From Hypomesus transpacificus (lineage: Eukaryota > Chordata > Actinopteri > Osmeriformes > Osmeridae), in the NCBI RefSeq assembly GCF_021917145.1, contig NC_061061.1, positions 14,448,908 to 14,512,907 on the forward strand: a stretch of DNA of 64,000 bases. Direction: 5' to 3'. Under the pieces are notes generated by a model, which did not search any database, had not been told where the DNA came from, and saw only the letters and a list, made by a program, of their open reading frames with translations. Below, piece by piece: positions 1-28,560 of the stretch (its first letter is position 1; each line of letters begins with the position of its first letter). Both the position numbers and the translations under genes were made by a program.

Positions 1-2251
1 AAGCATATGGAAGTATCTGGAAATTATTATAGTAAAACTACAGTTTCTATAGTGCCATCTCAAAGAGATTACTCATTACAGTATGTAATCAATTAAAGGG
101 AAGAGACTGATATCTTAAACCAATGGTGGCTTTAATTGAGTAGATAATAAAAGTGCTTATGTAACAAGATTTAAAGATGACTTCTTCTGTAACAGTGACA
201 CAGTATTTACATATTTACATTCCAAGGTATCACTCTACTTTGTTTCTATCACACATACTTTCCTTTCTCGTTTGTAGGTGAAAGGTTGAATTGAAACATG
301 GTCCAGGCAGCTTGCTGTTTTGCACATACATTTGTTTTGAGTCGTATGGTTGTACCCCTCTTTTCATTTCACCTCCATCTGTCACTCTCCCTCTGCAGTT
401 TCAATCCCTTTCATCCATCTGTTACATTCGAAACTATCTCACCGAATCTGTCACTATCTTTCCAATACTGGATTTTTGCACATGATTTTGATGTCAAAGG
501 TTACTGAAGGTTAGCATGGTGACTGCTAAGACTGTTTAGATTTCCATGAAAGCAGTAGCTGTGGCTAAGCCAGTATGTTTAAATACCATACTGTATCGCT
601 CAGTCGCTAAATCATTCTCTTTGTGAATCACTTTTTAAAACACCCAACGACCCTTTAACAGCAACATATTTACAGTAAGACGTATACACACACTGTACAT
701 ACACAACCATGTACATATAGTTAACATGTCAGAAAACATGAAGAGTACAGGGACACAAGTTAACCCTTTCTTTTAGAAAATATTTCTTTCAATAGTAGAA
801 TAATAGAAAGAAAACAGTCAACATGTTGATAAAATAAATAACAATACATGTCATGAACGTTGAGATTTACAACTCCAGTGCTTTGTACAGAGTCTATAAA
901 TAGAATCAATTGGGAAAATGTCCCATTTTGAGAAGGACAACGTTCAGCCAATTTAAACAAACTTGCCTCAACAGTGATTATTTACTTTTATAGTCAATGC
1001 GTTTTTAAAGGAATTACAGTATTTTGTTTAATTGCCCTTCAAATAGCCACCACTTTGAAACGACTTAGTTTCAGTATTTCAAAACGGATCAATTCTTTTC
1101 AAACTGCTTTGCACGATGCTTCTTTTAAAATTGTGCCCCCAAAGCATTTTAATAATTTTTCACAGAAACTTTAGGTGGAAAGAGGTTGCCTTGATGTTAA
1201 ATATAATTAAGGCTTCATATTCTTTTTTTAAAGGCCTTGCAAAGTCGTTGCTAAATGGATTTTTAAAAATTACATAGTCAACCTTCTAACCAATTAAGAG
1301 GGACGTATGGATATGGACTTTTAATTGTAATTTGCAGTGGATAGACAGCTTCAACTCTGCTTGTTTCGGAAGGGGGCCAAAGGGACAGACTGAGAGGACA
1401 ATAAAACAAAGTTCAGTTGTTTCACTGGTGGCATATATATAGATAGATAGTTTGGATTAGGTCACCTCAACACCTGTTGATTCAGTTAACTGGTACATAA
1501 CTTAGAAGTGACAATTCTTAAAATAACTGTGGAATTATTATTTTACACTTTTTGATGATTGTTGTGTGTTAGTACATATGTATCAAACTACCAAAAATAA
1601 CGGACTCCTTATGCAATCACACAAATGACTTAACAGGGTATTTAACAGCCAAGAACCCATTCACTTCTGAAAAGAATGCCCTAGAAAGATGAGCAGAGAA
1701 GCACAATCCTTGAAAATCCATTTCAAAAAATGTTTTGTTCATTTTGTTAGGCAACAGTGACTCCCTCTAAGTTTAGTCAACATGTCAGCCATGCACAGTC
1801 CTCATCAGCCTGACACCCTAGTCAATTAAAGAACAATCAAACAGTAAACATTTGACAGTTATTAGATGCTCAGTCTCCTCCTCACTCAGTGGAGATAAGG
1901 TTGAGCCTGGACCAATCAGGTAAAAGACAGTTGAAGCAGCATAGTTCACGCCAGTGTTTTCAGGCTTCAACAAAAGCAGAAGAATCCCCCCCCCCCCTTT
2001 TCACCACCACTTTCAATATCTCTTCCCTCTCTCCAACTGTTTACATTATTCCAGAAAATGACCAGTACCTGACATTGTAATGTGGACATTTTCACCCTTG
2101 GTGGAATGAGAAGTTTAGTCTTTCTGGATCAATTCCATTAACATCAACGACGAACACTCTACCATACCACCCTTTTCACGGTCAACCTGCCCCTGGTCAC
2201 TGCTCCATTTCTCTTCCCCAGGCCCCCTCTTTCAAGTACCTTCAGACTTTT
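1..2251. other. Region downstream of ntrk1, no recognised gene
   Basis: AT-rich sequence beyond the ntrk1 stop codon. Part of it must be the ntrk1 3' UTR (minus strand), but no canonical AATAAA could be placed on that strand; the nearest variant seen is ATTAAA (plus-strand TTTAAT at 1319-1324 and 1149-1154). Short open frames here show no protein family. A short C-run lies near 1987-1997. Confidence 0.6.
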
Positions 2252-17646
<15,395 letters not shown>

Positions 17647-19287
17647 AACCGTGATGGAAAACGTGGTCTTCTCAATGAAAGGAGTAGTGTTGTTGTCAAG
17701 TAGAAGACGTGGTTGTATGGATAAGATACAAGTGACAGGATAGTAGCTTCCACACACAGTAGCTCTTCTCTTGGCTGTCTGGCAGGGTTGTGATTCCAGC
17801 CAGGGGGTTTTGGTATTGAGCCACAAGCAGCAATGAGCAGAAGGAGTGAGATGCAGGCAGGCAGGCAAGGGGCCCTGGGGACATTGGAGGGCTGCAGCCG
17901 CCCTCCCTCCCTATGTCTTTCTCGTTCTCTCACTCTCTCACAGAGGGAGGGGCAAGGCAAGGCCATTAGTTGACTGTGTTTGAGAGCCACAGTTATCAGA
18001 CACCTAAGGGAAAGGCTGGAAGGAAGGAAAGGGTGGATGATGATGGGAGGAGAGAAGGGAGATAAAGGACAGGATGAGGTATCATCTGAACAAGAGTAAG
18101 ATGTCTCTTGTCCCAGCAGTGATTAGGATTATGGGACAAGTCAAGATGTTAGGACTCTTGGAGAACAGTTTGGATAGCCATATCTACAATGTATCTTTCA
18201 ATCTAATGGAATAGTTGTAAAGGTTTTTGCTTTGAGAAATATTTCCAAAGCAGTCAAGGTTGAAATGAGTTCAGACCATGAAGGTAAAGATGGGGTATTA
18301 CTGTGTTTTTCCTTGACCTAAAATAAGTAAATACCTATGAGGAGAAAAGAGAAAGCAAGTGCTTATGATACTTACATCCACATGTTGTTCTTATCCATTA
18401 AACTCAGTGACCTGATAACTCATTTTTACCAGCGTATATATCCCTCCATTTATTTTATGTTCAGCATAAGTCTCTGACATAACCATAAAAAAAACAAAAA
18501 CATTACGAATGAATGCCTTTATTGTCATTGCGTTTTTCCTGGTGGTGACACATAGTATGACAGGACAATATAGTAAAACATGAATTAACACATAAAAAAG
18601 AGACCCAATCATATACTCAATCAAAGTCTATGCAAAAGTTTCAAAGAATGTTCCAACCGATCATTTACTTGCAGCAGTAAATATGAGGACTTAATACGCT
18701 CTGAATCATATCAGTCTGTACAGTAATATTATATCCACGATGGAATTCATGGAATCTAAAGTACCCCAAAAAATATATATATATCAAGAATGTCTGTCAG
18801 AACATCTTTTGAAAGAAACGGCCTCCAACTGCTAAAATAGATATAAATGCTAGCATTAGCTAACTGCTGAGACTTATGGCCATCCATCTCTTGCCGCCTA
18901 TATGAGTGGAGCACATTTTTACCCTGGGGACAAATATTGGCCCCACCCCTATCACTCTCCGTCGCTTCACACGAGTAAGGTCGTAGGGTCCCAACCACAA
19001 TTACGACCCATACGCTGAATTGTCATTTTTGCTGAAGTAATCAGGACTATAGTGATGGCTCAGTACTTCTTCACTCTCTCACTTCAACTGAGCTCAGCAA
19101 CTAGAGTGAAGACACAGGGATCCTATTCATGGCAAAAGTCTTCTAGAGGAGGAGAGGACAATTAACTTGTTGTGAAGCATTATGGGAGGCATTTGATATG
19201 TGGCATGTTCTTACCTATTCAACCAAGAGATGATTTTATGAGAAGGGGATATGAGTAACTAAATGGTAGAGCATCTGTCTGTAAATC
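17647..19287. other. ntrk1 upstream region and 5' UTR
   Basis: Divergent intergenic start. 17647-17990 probably includes the ntrk1 5' UTR; the coding frame stays open upstream to an ATG at 17868. No TATA box is obvious on the minus strand. The rest is AT-rich without a recognisable gene. Confidence 0.45.
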
Positions 19288-19487
19288 GGGGGGTCAGATG
19301 GCTGAGCGGTTAGGGAGTCGGGCTATTAATCAAAAGGTCCCTGGTTCGCTTCCCGGCCGTGCAAAAATGACATTGTGTCCTTGGCAAGGCACTTCACCCT
19401 ACTTGCCTCAGGGAGAATGTCCCTGTACTTACTGTAAGTTGCTTTGGTTAAGAGCTTCTGCTAAATGACTAAATGTAAATGTAAATC
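19288..19487 (+). mobile_element. tRNA-derived SINE, near full length
   Basis: Head reads TGGCTGAGCGGTTAGGGAGT (pol III A box) and GGTTCGCTTCCC (B box), leucine-tRNA-like. Body has CACTTCACCCTACTTGCCTC; tail ends CTAAATGACTAAATGTAAAT. A second copy lies at 34021. A GTAAATC repeat flanks it but could be part of the tail. Confidence 0.85.
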
Positions 19488-21231
19488 AAAAGATCCACAC
19501 CTGCACATCAGCGTGGATAGAAGTGTCTGCTGAATTTACATAATTTCTTAATCAAAGTACATGATATTTGTGGGTAAATTGTGAACGTAATCTGGTGAAT
19601 ATGTTCAATGTTCAATGTTCGCATCTGCACTGGCGAACTGTTCTGAATGCATATGCATTCTTTGAGGTCGTGGAACTCATAGTCATTTGTTCTGGCTATT
19701 GAAAAAAAACGAGAATAAGGAAAGGCGTGTGTTTATTAAAATGTTTTTTTGTTGTTTTTGTTCCACATCTATAATGATGTAATTAGAGTTAGGAAGTCTC
19801 CAATAATCAGTGACTGAGCAGGATACCCTGACCAAAGCAACCAATTTAGACAATGAGTAATCAAATGAAGTACAATGCACTTACCACCCCCACACATCAT
19901 CAACCCTTTTCAGAACTGTTGTCACCAAATGAAAAAAAAGAAAAGTTTTCAGTTCCAAAACACCATTTAAAGAAAAAAAGCTGTTTGGTCATAGTACTGG
20001 TAAATCAGCATTTTGTGTCCCATTCCTACCTTCCATCAACAAGTCCACCACTTATTCTGAAATAAGCAATTTATCGTACAAGTAACACATCTTTCGTGAA
20101 ATACGATATGAGTTAGGCCATACAACACTAGGACTAAAATATCTAGGCTATTAATACAACCTATATTTCCAAACTGTTGACATTAAATTACTATGGCAGT
20201 GCATCATTTTGATTGACAGTGAAATAAAGGGTCAATTATTATTGCTTCCACTCTCAGGAATCAATCTTTCTACCATCAGGTCAGATATAACCACATTGGT
20301 TGAAAGATCATTCATTTAGAAAATGGCTGATCTCTGTGGCATATGAAGCTATCACCTGTCCACCAACCATATTATTAGACCATCTTTCTTTCTCTCTCTG
20401 TTTAATTATGTAAGGATATCAAATAGAGTGGACCCCTTGACAACATCAGATGTGCATCTTGGCTCAGGTACTGCCCTTTACTATGTATTCAGAATTTGTT
20501 CACCACCTTGATTATTTATATTGTAGGCATTAGCTGATTGACTGAATCGTCTGGTTTAATCTGATATATTTTAAGTGGCTTGCATTTCAAATGAATAGAC
20601 AAAATCTAAGAAATCACCATTACCATGAATACAATTAAAAGCGATGACAGACAGAAATGGATGTTCATTATGACTACACCATCTTTATTCTTCAACATCT
20701 CTTCATTTCTCCTGAATATCAAAGACATCTGATCCCATTAAAACGATATTGAAGAAAAAGAGATAGAGAGAGATGATAGTGCCGTTGGTCTAAGAGAGGC
20801 TGCTTGTCTGTCTGACATTAAAACAATACTCTTCATATTAATTCCCTGCATCAGGAGTGAGGCCGGGCGAGCATGTGGAGGAGAGTAAAGACAGAGCTAG
20901 TAAAAGCTCTTTTGGACCAGGTACAAGGAAAGGCTTTTACACTGAGAGTGGTTAATGCATACAGCGCCCGTGTCCATACAGGCTGCGTTGCTACAGCTCC
21001 CCGAAGAAGTTGTACATTAAATTGTTCACGTACGATTGTCTCTCAGGAACGGTGCTTGTGTACAGAAGTGTGCAACATAAAGCATAGGCAGGTTTCGATT
21101 CATATTTTCTCCCTCCCTTTTCTTTGAGGATGTCCAGTTGGCTGTGATATTACGTGACTTTGATGGATGCTCCACTGCCTCAGCCAATCATCTCATGTCA
21201 AATCAGTGATAACTCAGACTTAGCCTAAAAA
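19488..21231. other. Intergenic, nothing recognised
   Basis: AT-rich DNA. A triple TGTTCAA repeat at 19603-19620 and short purine runs are the only local structure noticed. Confidence 0.5.
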
Positions 21232-21479
21232 TTCCCCAGATCTCAATCCAATCGAGCATCTTGTGGGATGTGCTGGACGAACAAGTCAAATCCATGGAGG
21301 CCCCACTTCACAACTTACAGGACTTATAGGATCTGATACTAACCTCTGGGTGCCAGATACCACAGCACACCTTCAGAGATCTAGAGGACTCCATGCCATG
21401 TCAGGGCTGTTTTGACGACAAAAGTGGGACCTTTACAATAATAGGCAGGTGGTCATAATGTCATGGCTGATCGGTGTAT
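21232..21479 (+). mobile_element. Tc1/mariner 3'-end fragment
   Basis: Begins with codons for SPDLNPIEHL, the Tc1 transposase segment with the third catalytic residue, followed by frame-broken C-terminal sequence and an end TGGCTGATCGGTGTA like a Tc1 terminal repeat. The 5' part is absent. Confidence 0.75.
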
Positions 21480-22726
21480 TTCACTGCAAGGACTGATCAT
21501 CTTTTCCCCACACAATCACTTTTGTGATACAACAGCGTACGATACCATGACACAACTCTCTCGGACATCTGTAAGTAACGTCAACCTTAAGACTCTCAGG
21601 GACAACAACATCTAGTATAATGGGTATCTCCATTCCAGTTGATTCACATTTAGCCTTAAAGTCAAAATGTCAACAACAAACAGTTGCTCAATAGCTTTAC
21701 GTATGTTCCTTTTTGCAAACCAAGGGCTTGAAACTAGCAGCCAGAAGTTGAGGGATGTTTGGTTTTGATTGGCAGAAGGGAGAGTAATTACTTTAGAGTG
21801 CCACAATGTAGAGAACACTAATTATAGAGAAGCAAAGCAAATAGTCAGACACAGGTGGCATAGGCTGGAGCAGTTGCAGTTGCAGGAGGTTGAGAGAAAT
21901 GCCTTTCATACAGTAGCCTATTTCATTAACTGCATTTCCACTTTCAATTTCCCTAGTACTCTTCGTCTTACCCTAAACATGAATTTTATTAAATATCTAC
22001 AAGAGTGCAAGACAAATGTGTGTGTGGTCTATTGCACTACTGTAACCCCCTTCTCAAAGAAAGCCTTTCCTTCTGTAAAATGTATCTTATTAGGTCTACT
22101 ATGTGTTTACAAGTTGGTTATTGAGGACATAAGTCTTTTATATTTTAGATATTGTATGACCATATAGTATCAATCCCTTACCAGGTCAATTGATTTATGG
22201 ATGCATGCATAACGGGAGTGTCAGTTCACCTAACCTACTGTTCTTTTACCTGCATATATCTGAGGCAGAATTACATCCCTGTTACCATCATATACAAAAA
22301 AATACCATTCCTATTCCCTGATAGGATCAAAGTAAGAGTTGAAGAAAGTAGAAATCCACCACAAAAATATATTGTGACCAACATTATTGGATATTGTTAT
22401 CTTCAGATCTGAGGACTAGAGGAACAAAACCATGGACATTGCTATCACTGGCCAAAATCCACCCCACTCCCTCCTTTCCTGCCCCTTAAATCGATACGCC
22501 ACCAAGCAAAACAACGGTGTAGGGTGTAGCTGTCTCAAATTCATCAGACTGTTTTTTTCTCCCCAGTCTTATTTTCCATTTACATCTCAAGCCCATCAAC
22601 ACCCAGAGCCCAGCCCAGCAGGCTGGTGTGTGTGTGTGTACGAGAGAGAAACTCACAGGGGTAAACCCAGGATCGATAAGCTAGGGGAGGGCGGTGTAAA
22701 GGGAGGGATATAAGGTGTAACTTGAA
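21480..22726. other. Intergenic, nothing recognised
   Basis: No gene. A 132-codon plus frame at 21769-22167 shows no domain. Confidence 0.45.
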
Positions 22727-22730
22727 CCCC

Positions 22731-22813
<83 letters not shown>
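22727..22813. repeat. Poly-C run joined to (CT)n microsatellite
   Basis: Fourteen C followed by about 36 CT units, uninterrupted. Purine/pyrimidine mirror sequence that may form triplex (H-DNA). Confidence 0.95.
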
Positions 22814-22819
<6 letters not shown>

Positions 22820-25800
22820 CAGATGAGAATGAAACATGAGAAGCTTGTCAGAGAAGTTAGCCCAGAGACTAATGAACACCCTGATCTCTGCTCTAATTCT
22901 CTCACATTCCTTTTACGTAGGGTAGCTAGTTTGCATTCACTTTCTTTCACTGCCTTTTTTTCTGTGCAATTCTCAGCTCTCTTTAGCATGGACGCAGTAC
23001 ATTCAGCAATGGACTGAGCATGGCAGCAGTATGATCAGCAATGCACTTCTATCTAAAAATGTAAAATTATTTTTATAATTATTAGTAGGCCCTATTATTT
23101 TTTAATTATTGGATATATTAAATACGTAAACTGTAAATATGAAACTCATGAATACGAGAATTCATAAAGAAACACAGACACGGATGTTCTTTTTAGACTA
23201 TTTTTGTCCATTGTAGTCATATGTCTAATGGGCAGACAGAAATGTGTCGGTAATCCATGCTCAAAATGGAATAAAGCTATAAAAAAGAGTTATGATTTAG
23301 TTATTGTTATTACCTAATCTTTCATACGCATCTCACTCCAAACCATCATGTAATCCAGTCTAGTGTTTGCCATATATTCAATATAAGATATAAGTGCTTT
23401 CCTTACAGTTTGTTATGAATTTTCCTCTCAGTCTATTGATTCATGGGCGCAGATCTCAGAGAGCATCAGTTCTAATGAGTTTATGCCGGAGCACTGTGAC
23501 CTAGGGTGAGAAGCAACACACCGTGTAACCTTATTAGACACAAGTACGGACCAACAGCACTTACAGTATGAACACACACACTCACATATACGAAAATGGG
23601 TGCAAAAACACACACACTCTTTCTCAGGCAGACCTCTCCTACCTAATTTTCTAAATTTTTTAAATGCACCAAAGTATTATCTTGTCTCTACACATCACCA
23701 CACATCTTTCATGCTGCCATGAACTGGCTGGAACAGTATGGACTCTTTTTAAAGGAAACCTATTCTCAGCCACCTCAGTGTTCTGTATGAAAGGTGTGGA
23801 ACGACTTGGCTGGGTCGTGTGATCAGAATGAAGCATTTGTGGTTAGAGATACCAGGAGGAGTCAGTGCAGTGCTTTCCAAGTCATGTACCCGGAATCCAA
23901 TAGCTGTATTTAGGAGAAAGGTATCCCCTGGGACGCCATAGGCTTTGACATTTCCTTTTCTTGTGTTAAGAAAGTGTTAAGTGTTTTTGCCCATGAATTT
24001 GACATATTCGTTCCTCACTTCATAAAACGATTGAATTAGCCTACATGGAGTGTAAACAAATCAGTTCAGAAAAAAAAAACATATGGAGATACCCTATCAA
24101 AAAAAGACAGTCTGAACATGTATTCAGTTTGGATGGAAATGTGTACAGGGCCTAACTGAAACATGTTCACAAAAAATAAACATATTCAACGAGGTTGTCA
24201 ATAGTAGGAAATAATCAGGGATTCAATAGTTATTGCAGTGATAGCAGTGATAAAGGTGATAAAGGTGGGAGGATTTCTGTCTTCAGTTTGCAACCCAATA
24301 TCCTCCCTCTCACCATGAATGTATGGAGAAGCCTCAACCCTCTATTTCAAGGCTTTGACATGGATTCTCTCCAGCTGATGATGGATCAAGAGTTGAGACG
24401 GGGACAATCTCAGAGCTCCACTCCATTGATTAGGGGTCAGGATGATCAGAGGGCTCTGAAGCTTCCCTCGGGACACAAGACATCCAGAAGTCCTCCTTTC
24501 CCAGTCTCATGTCTGGATCCTGTCAGAACCTCCCCCCTGCCCAGTCAACACTCTCCCAAAAGAAGAGCTGGAGCATATGAAGAGTACAGCTCTTGGACTA
24601 AATCACATGTCAAAGTGGTCTAATAGTCAAACTCTTCTTCGCAATTCTGCCCTGTCCCATTTGTTGACCGAAATGGTCCTGAGGCGGCTATAAAGCTGCC
24701 AATTAGGAATGGATGGATGGTTTGGGTCCTTCTGGGTGTGAGGAGTGGCCCACCAGAAACTAATTATTTTTGATTGATGCCTTGTGGAGGACCTGGGTCA
24801 ACTCCACACATCAGATGGTGATTAGCAACAGATAAAATGGGATTGTGATGCAAACTTGGTGAGATTAACATTGGGGAGAGACTCTTTCCTCCTTATCCTG
24901 CTTCAAGAGATACTAGAGATCCAGATTCAAAACCTCGCCAGCCCCTGTCCTTTGACTGATGAAGGAGATGCAGCAAGGCACTTTGAAAGCATGAAAATAT
25001 GTGGTATAAAGCCAAAATATGGGAGGCTGAAAGGAATTTAAGGGTTTGTGCACATTGACAATAGGCAAACTCTACCCGAGAAAAGGTCCTAGGTACCCAT
25101 AGGTGGGTATTTTGTCTTGGCTAAGTGTCCGGAAGAGGCGGAATGACTGAATGATTCTGCAACTGTCTGCTACTGCATGAGAATAGCAAGATGTTTATAT
25201 TCCTTTGGCTATTCAGAGAAAAAAAGATCTGATGCACTCCCTAATTCTCCTTTTATTCTTTCCCTCAACATTATTGTTTTCCCTCCAAAAACCTAAATTA
25301 AGATATCAACATACAATACACATGACGTCCATGTCCATTGTGTAAGGAATTGCTAATTTGGCCATGTGCTTGAGTGAAACTGAATCAATGTGTGCCACGC
25401 CTAAATATCCAACATAATTATTTTATCTTCAGGTTGAAGATAAAAAGCAGTCTACATATGCAGTATGTATAACAATAACATAGTATTTGTTAACTTTTCA
25501 AAATATACCATCTTTCATTGTTGGCTGCACAGTAGCAACATAACAAGAGACAATGGAATATTCCAGCCTATTTTGTGGCATCCTTTGAGTACCAAAAATT
25601 GTATAGCTCCAAATGGCACAGCATAAACCTGGCACTATCATGTTTGGGTTGTTTGCACATGGTTATTAACCTCCTTTAGTGTCGGGCCAAACATTGTCGC
25701 GACCCAGATGACCCTCGCCCGTCCCTGGGCCAGCACCATCTCCCGGTCCATTCAGACAAATCAATGAGCGCACAGCCCCCAGGCACAGCTCCCCATTGAT

Positions 25801-28262
25801 CAGGGACAGAGATAGCACTATCATTCAGTGTAGAAGAGCTTCAACATGTGCCTGTTACTACTGGGGATGAGATGGCAAGAAGATATGAGATTGACCCCAC
25901 CCCCACCACCACCCCCTCTCTACCAGTCTACCGTTTCACAGCTACCTTTTATTGTATGTGTGTAGCCAGAGAAATACACATAGCAGTACTCTAGAAAATC
26001 CAGAGAAATACTCTCTATGGGTGTAAGAGATGTAAATAGACATATGCAGAACTGGAGAGAGGATGGGAAAATGCAAAAATCATGGAAAATACACAAATAA
26101 AGCATAACAGGCAGATATAAAGCCATAGGGACAAAAGAATAATATGGCAGACAAATGAGAGACAAATAATTTTGAGAGAAAAAGAAAGGTTAAATATTAA
26201 AGATTGAGAGAGCAGGAGAATGAAGAAACAGTGTGGAAGAACGAGATAATTGGAGGGGTGGAAGAGAAATACAGTGAGAGAAAGAGAGGAGAGAAATGAT
26301 TTGTGGCATCTACTGTGTGCTAGCGTTACAGAAATGGCCCTCCAGGGCAGCATGAAAAGACTCTTGATTGCTAGGAGTGGTAACTAGAGCTCCCAGCTCC
26401 TTGCCCTGATAGATTTATTTACATTTCAGCGTCACGACCAGACTGAAAAAAAAATAGAATACGCAGAGAGGGAGGGTATCAATATTTTCTGGAGTGATCA
26501 CGCTTCTTTAGCCCCCCCCCCCAGCTCTTTGTTCACAATGACTTAATGCTCTTGTTGGCTCTAAGATATGTTCTCATGCCCCATTGTACGGAGGACCTGT
26601 CTATCATTGGCTGTTTATAAAGGACTTAGCAAAGAGAGGAAATTATATTGATCCATCCTTTGAAATGGATTAATGTTATTATTGGACTTTTTAAGTTGGA
26701 CTGATGCTATGGTGATCTGCCTTTGTTTGTTTTGGGGAAAGGGGTTGTTTGTCTGTCAAGATAGTCTTTCTCATGTTCAACAACTGTCCTTTATTCTGGC
26801 GGGCAGGAAATCTTGGCTACCTGGTTACAGAACCACAAACTACACAGCATCGCAGTAATACAATTTCGTACTCTATTCTCCCACCCACAGCACATTAACA
26901 GCTCTTTCAATTGACATGTCCTGCTAAAAGTTAGCAATTCGGATGAACTTATTCATCCTTTTCTTACTGTCATGGTATCATTGGAACTTTTGGTTTGAAC
27001 ATGGTATGTGTGAACACGCCCAGCAATCCCAAGGCTGGCAGCACACAGCTTTCTGTCCTAAGTGGAAGGGGAGTGGCTTGAGCAGCTAGACCCCCCATTT
27101 AGGATAGTGGGCTATTTAGCCTGACAACCATTAAATATGAATTAAAAACCACACAGGCCTCTTTGCCTTCCGAAATGTCATTACACATCTTTATGGCGGC
27201 AGTTGTTGAATAAGCAGTTTGCAGGACTCCCCAGGGGTGGAGCCCGAGGATGGAGTGGAGAGGATGAAGGGAGGGATGGAGAGAGGGATGGAGAGAGGGA
27301 ACTGCCTGAAGAATAACCAACAGACAGGCCTGCTAGATAGGTGGAGGCCTAATAGCTGCTGAAATGGAATCTACATTAGAGGCTCTAACTGAGTGGAACA
27401 CTTCAGGGGCCAGGCCCCGAGAGGAGGAAAATAACAGCCTCAGCTTGAGTAGGTGCTTCAGTTTCTCCATAACAGACTGCAAAGAGACAGGGAGATACAC
27501 ATATGAGTGTAGGAGGGACAACAGGGTTTATTTGTAAATTCAAAGACATCTTTATGGTTTCTTAAGGTATACAATATCTTTGGAGTAACTTCACATTTTT
27601 TCAGTTTAGTACACGCTGCAATGTGCAGGATAGTGGCACTAAATTTAGGCTGTAATCATTCTACATGATATAGGCTTCGTACAGCTGCCTTGTCATTATG
27701 ACAAAGGGAAATTAAATTAGGGTATTCCACAAATGCACAGAAATTCATTAAAAAAGAGAGCACTCCAACTTTTCAAGGAGGAAATGAATGAGCAATTTTT
27801 TTCCCATTTCATGTTATATTGTTGTTTCTTGTCATTCAAAGACCTTTTGCACTGTCAACTACTTGCAAAGTGCACCTGTCTATTCTATCCTCACAAAAGA
27901 GCAATCTTTTACAGTAAAAGCTCCATTGTCACCCCCAAGTGGACTACTGCTGTTTTTAAGACCACTCTCTAATTTGCTTCCATTTTACAGCTGAACCTAC
28001 CTTTTTATACAAAGCTTTCATACTATGTTCATCTACTTCGCTTGTATTGGAGTAATTGGGAATCATTAACATACGATTTTTGGTCACAGTCAATAGTAGC
28101 CCAAATTTTGAAGCAATATTTCAGTCTGTGTGACAATTAATTGGATGCATCTTTGTTTGGAAAATGGCCACGGATAAAGTATAGTTATTGAAACAGATAA
28201 TTAAACCGATAATGTATATTTAGTCTACACATTAGAATGATTAATCTAATATGGAGAACAAG
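22814..28262. other. Intergenic, no recognised gene
   Basis: 5.4 kb without a supported gene. The longest frame, 24195-24623 plus (142 codons, Ser/Gln/Arg-rich), has no family resemblance and no splice context. Purine-rich stretches lie at 26160-26300 and short GGGAGGGATGGAGA repeats at 27270-27300. Confidence 0.45.
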
Positions 28263-28560
28263 AACACTTTACATTAAGATTACATTCTACTTTGTCACTA
28301 CACAGCAATACATACACTAAAAACATTTTAGTGTATAAGAAGACAAAGTGTGGGAGAGTAAGGGTATGTTGTGGATGTTGCATTACCAAAGACAGATCAA
28401 TGTTCTCCCCTACCAAGTTTCACTTGTGTATTAATCGTTATGTTAGTAACCGTTAAGTATAACTAAGCTTAATAACAGTTTCTATGTAACTACAATGCTG
28501 TAACTATAGGTATTGCTAAGTAGTTACATGGTATTTAATGTAACCTTAATGTAAAGTGTT
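28263..28560. mobile_element. MITE with 16-bp perfect terminal inverted repeats
   Basis: AACACTTTACATTAAG at 28263-28278 is exactly inverted at 28545-28560. About 300 bp, no coding capacity. Superfamily not certain; no target duplication could be settled. A partial copy lies at 7352. Confidence 0.8.

Noticed and set aside
19290..19370. Leucine-tRNA-like sequence
   Set aside because: It is the head of a SINE with body and tail, and no proper tRNA fold is kept, so not a tRNA gene.
22580..22989. Arg-Glu repeat proteins on the minus strand
   Set aside because: Produced by the CT microsatellite.
24195..24623. 142-codon plus-strand frame
   Set aside because: No family, no splice or promoter context; length not surprising in this much DNA.
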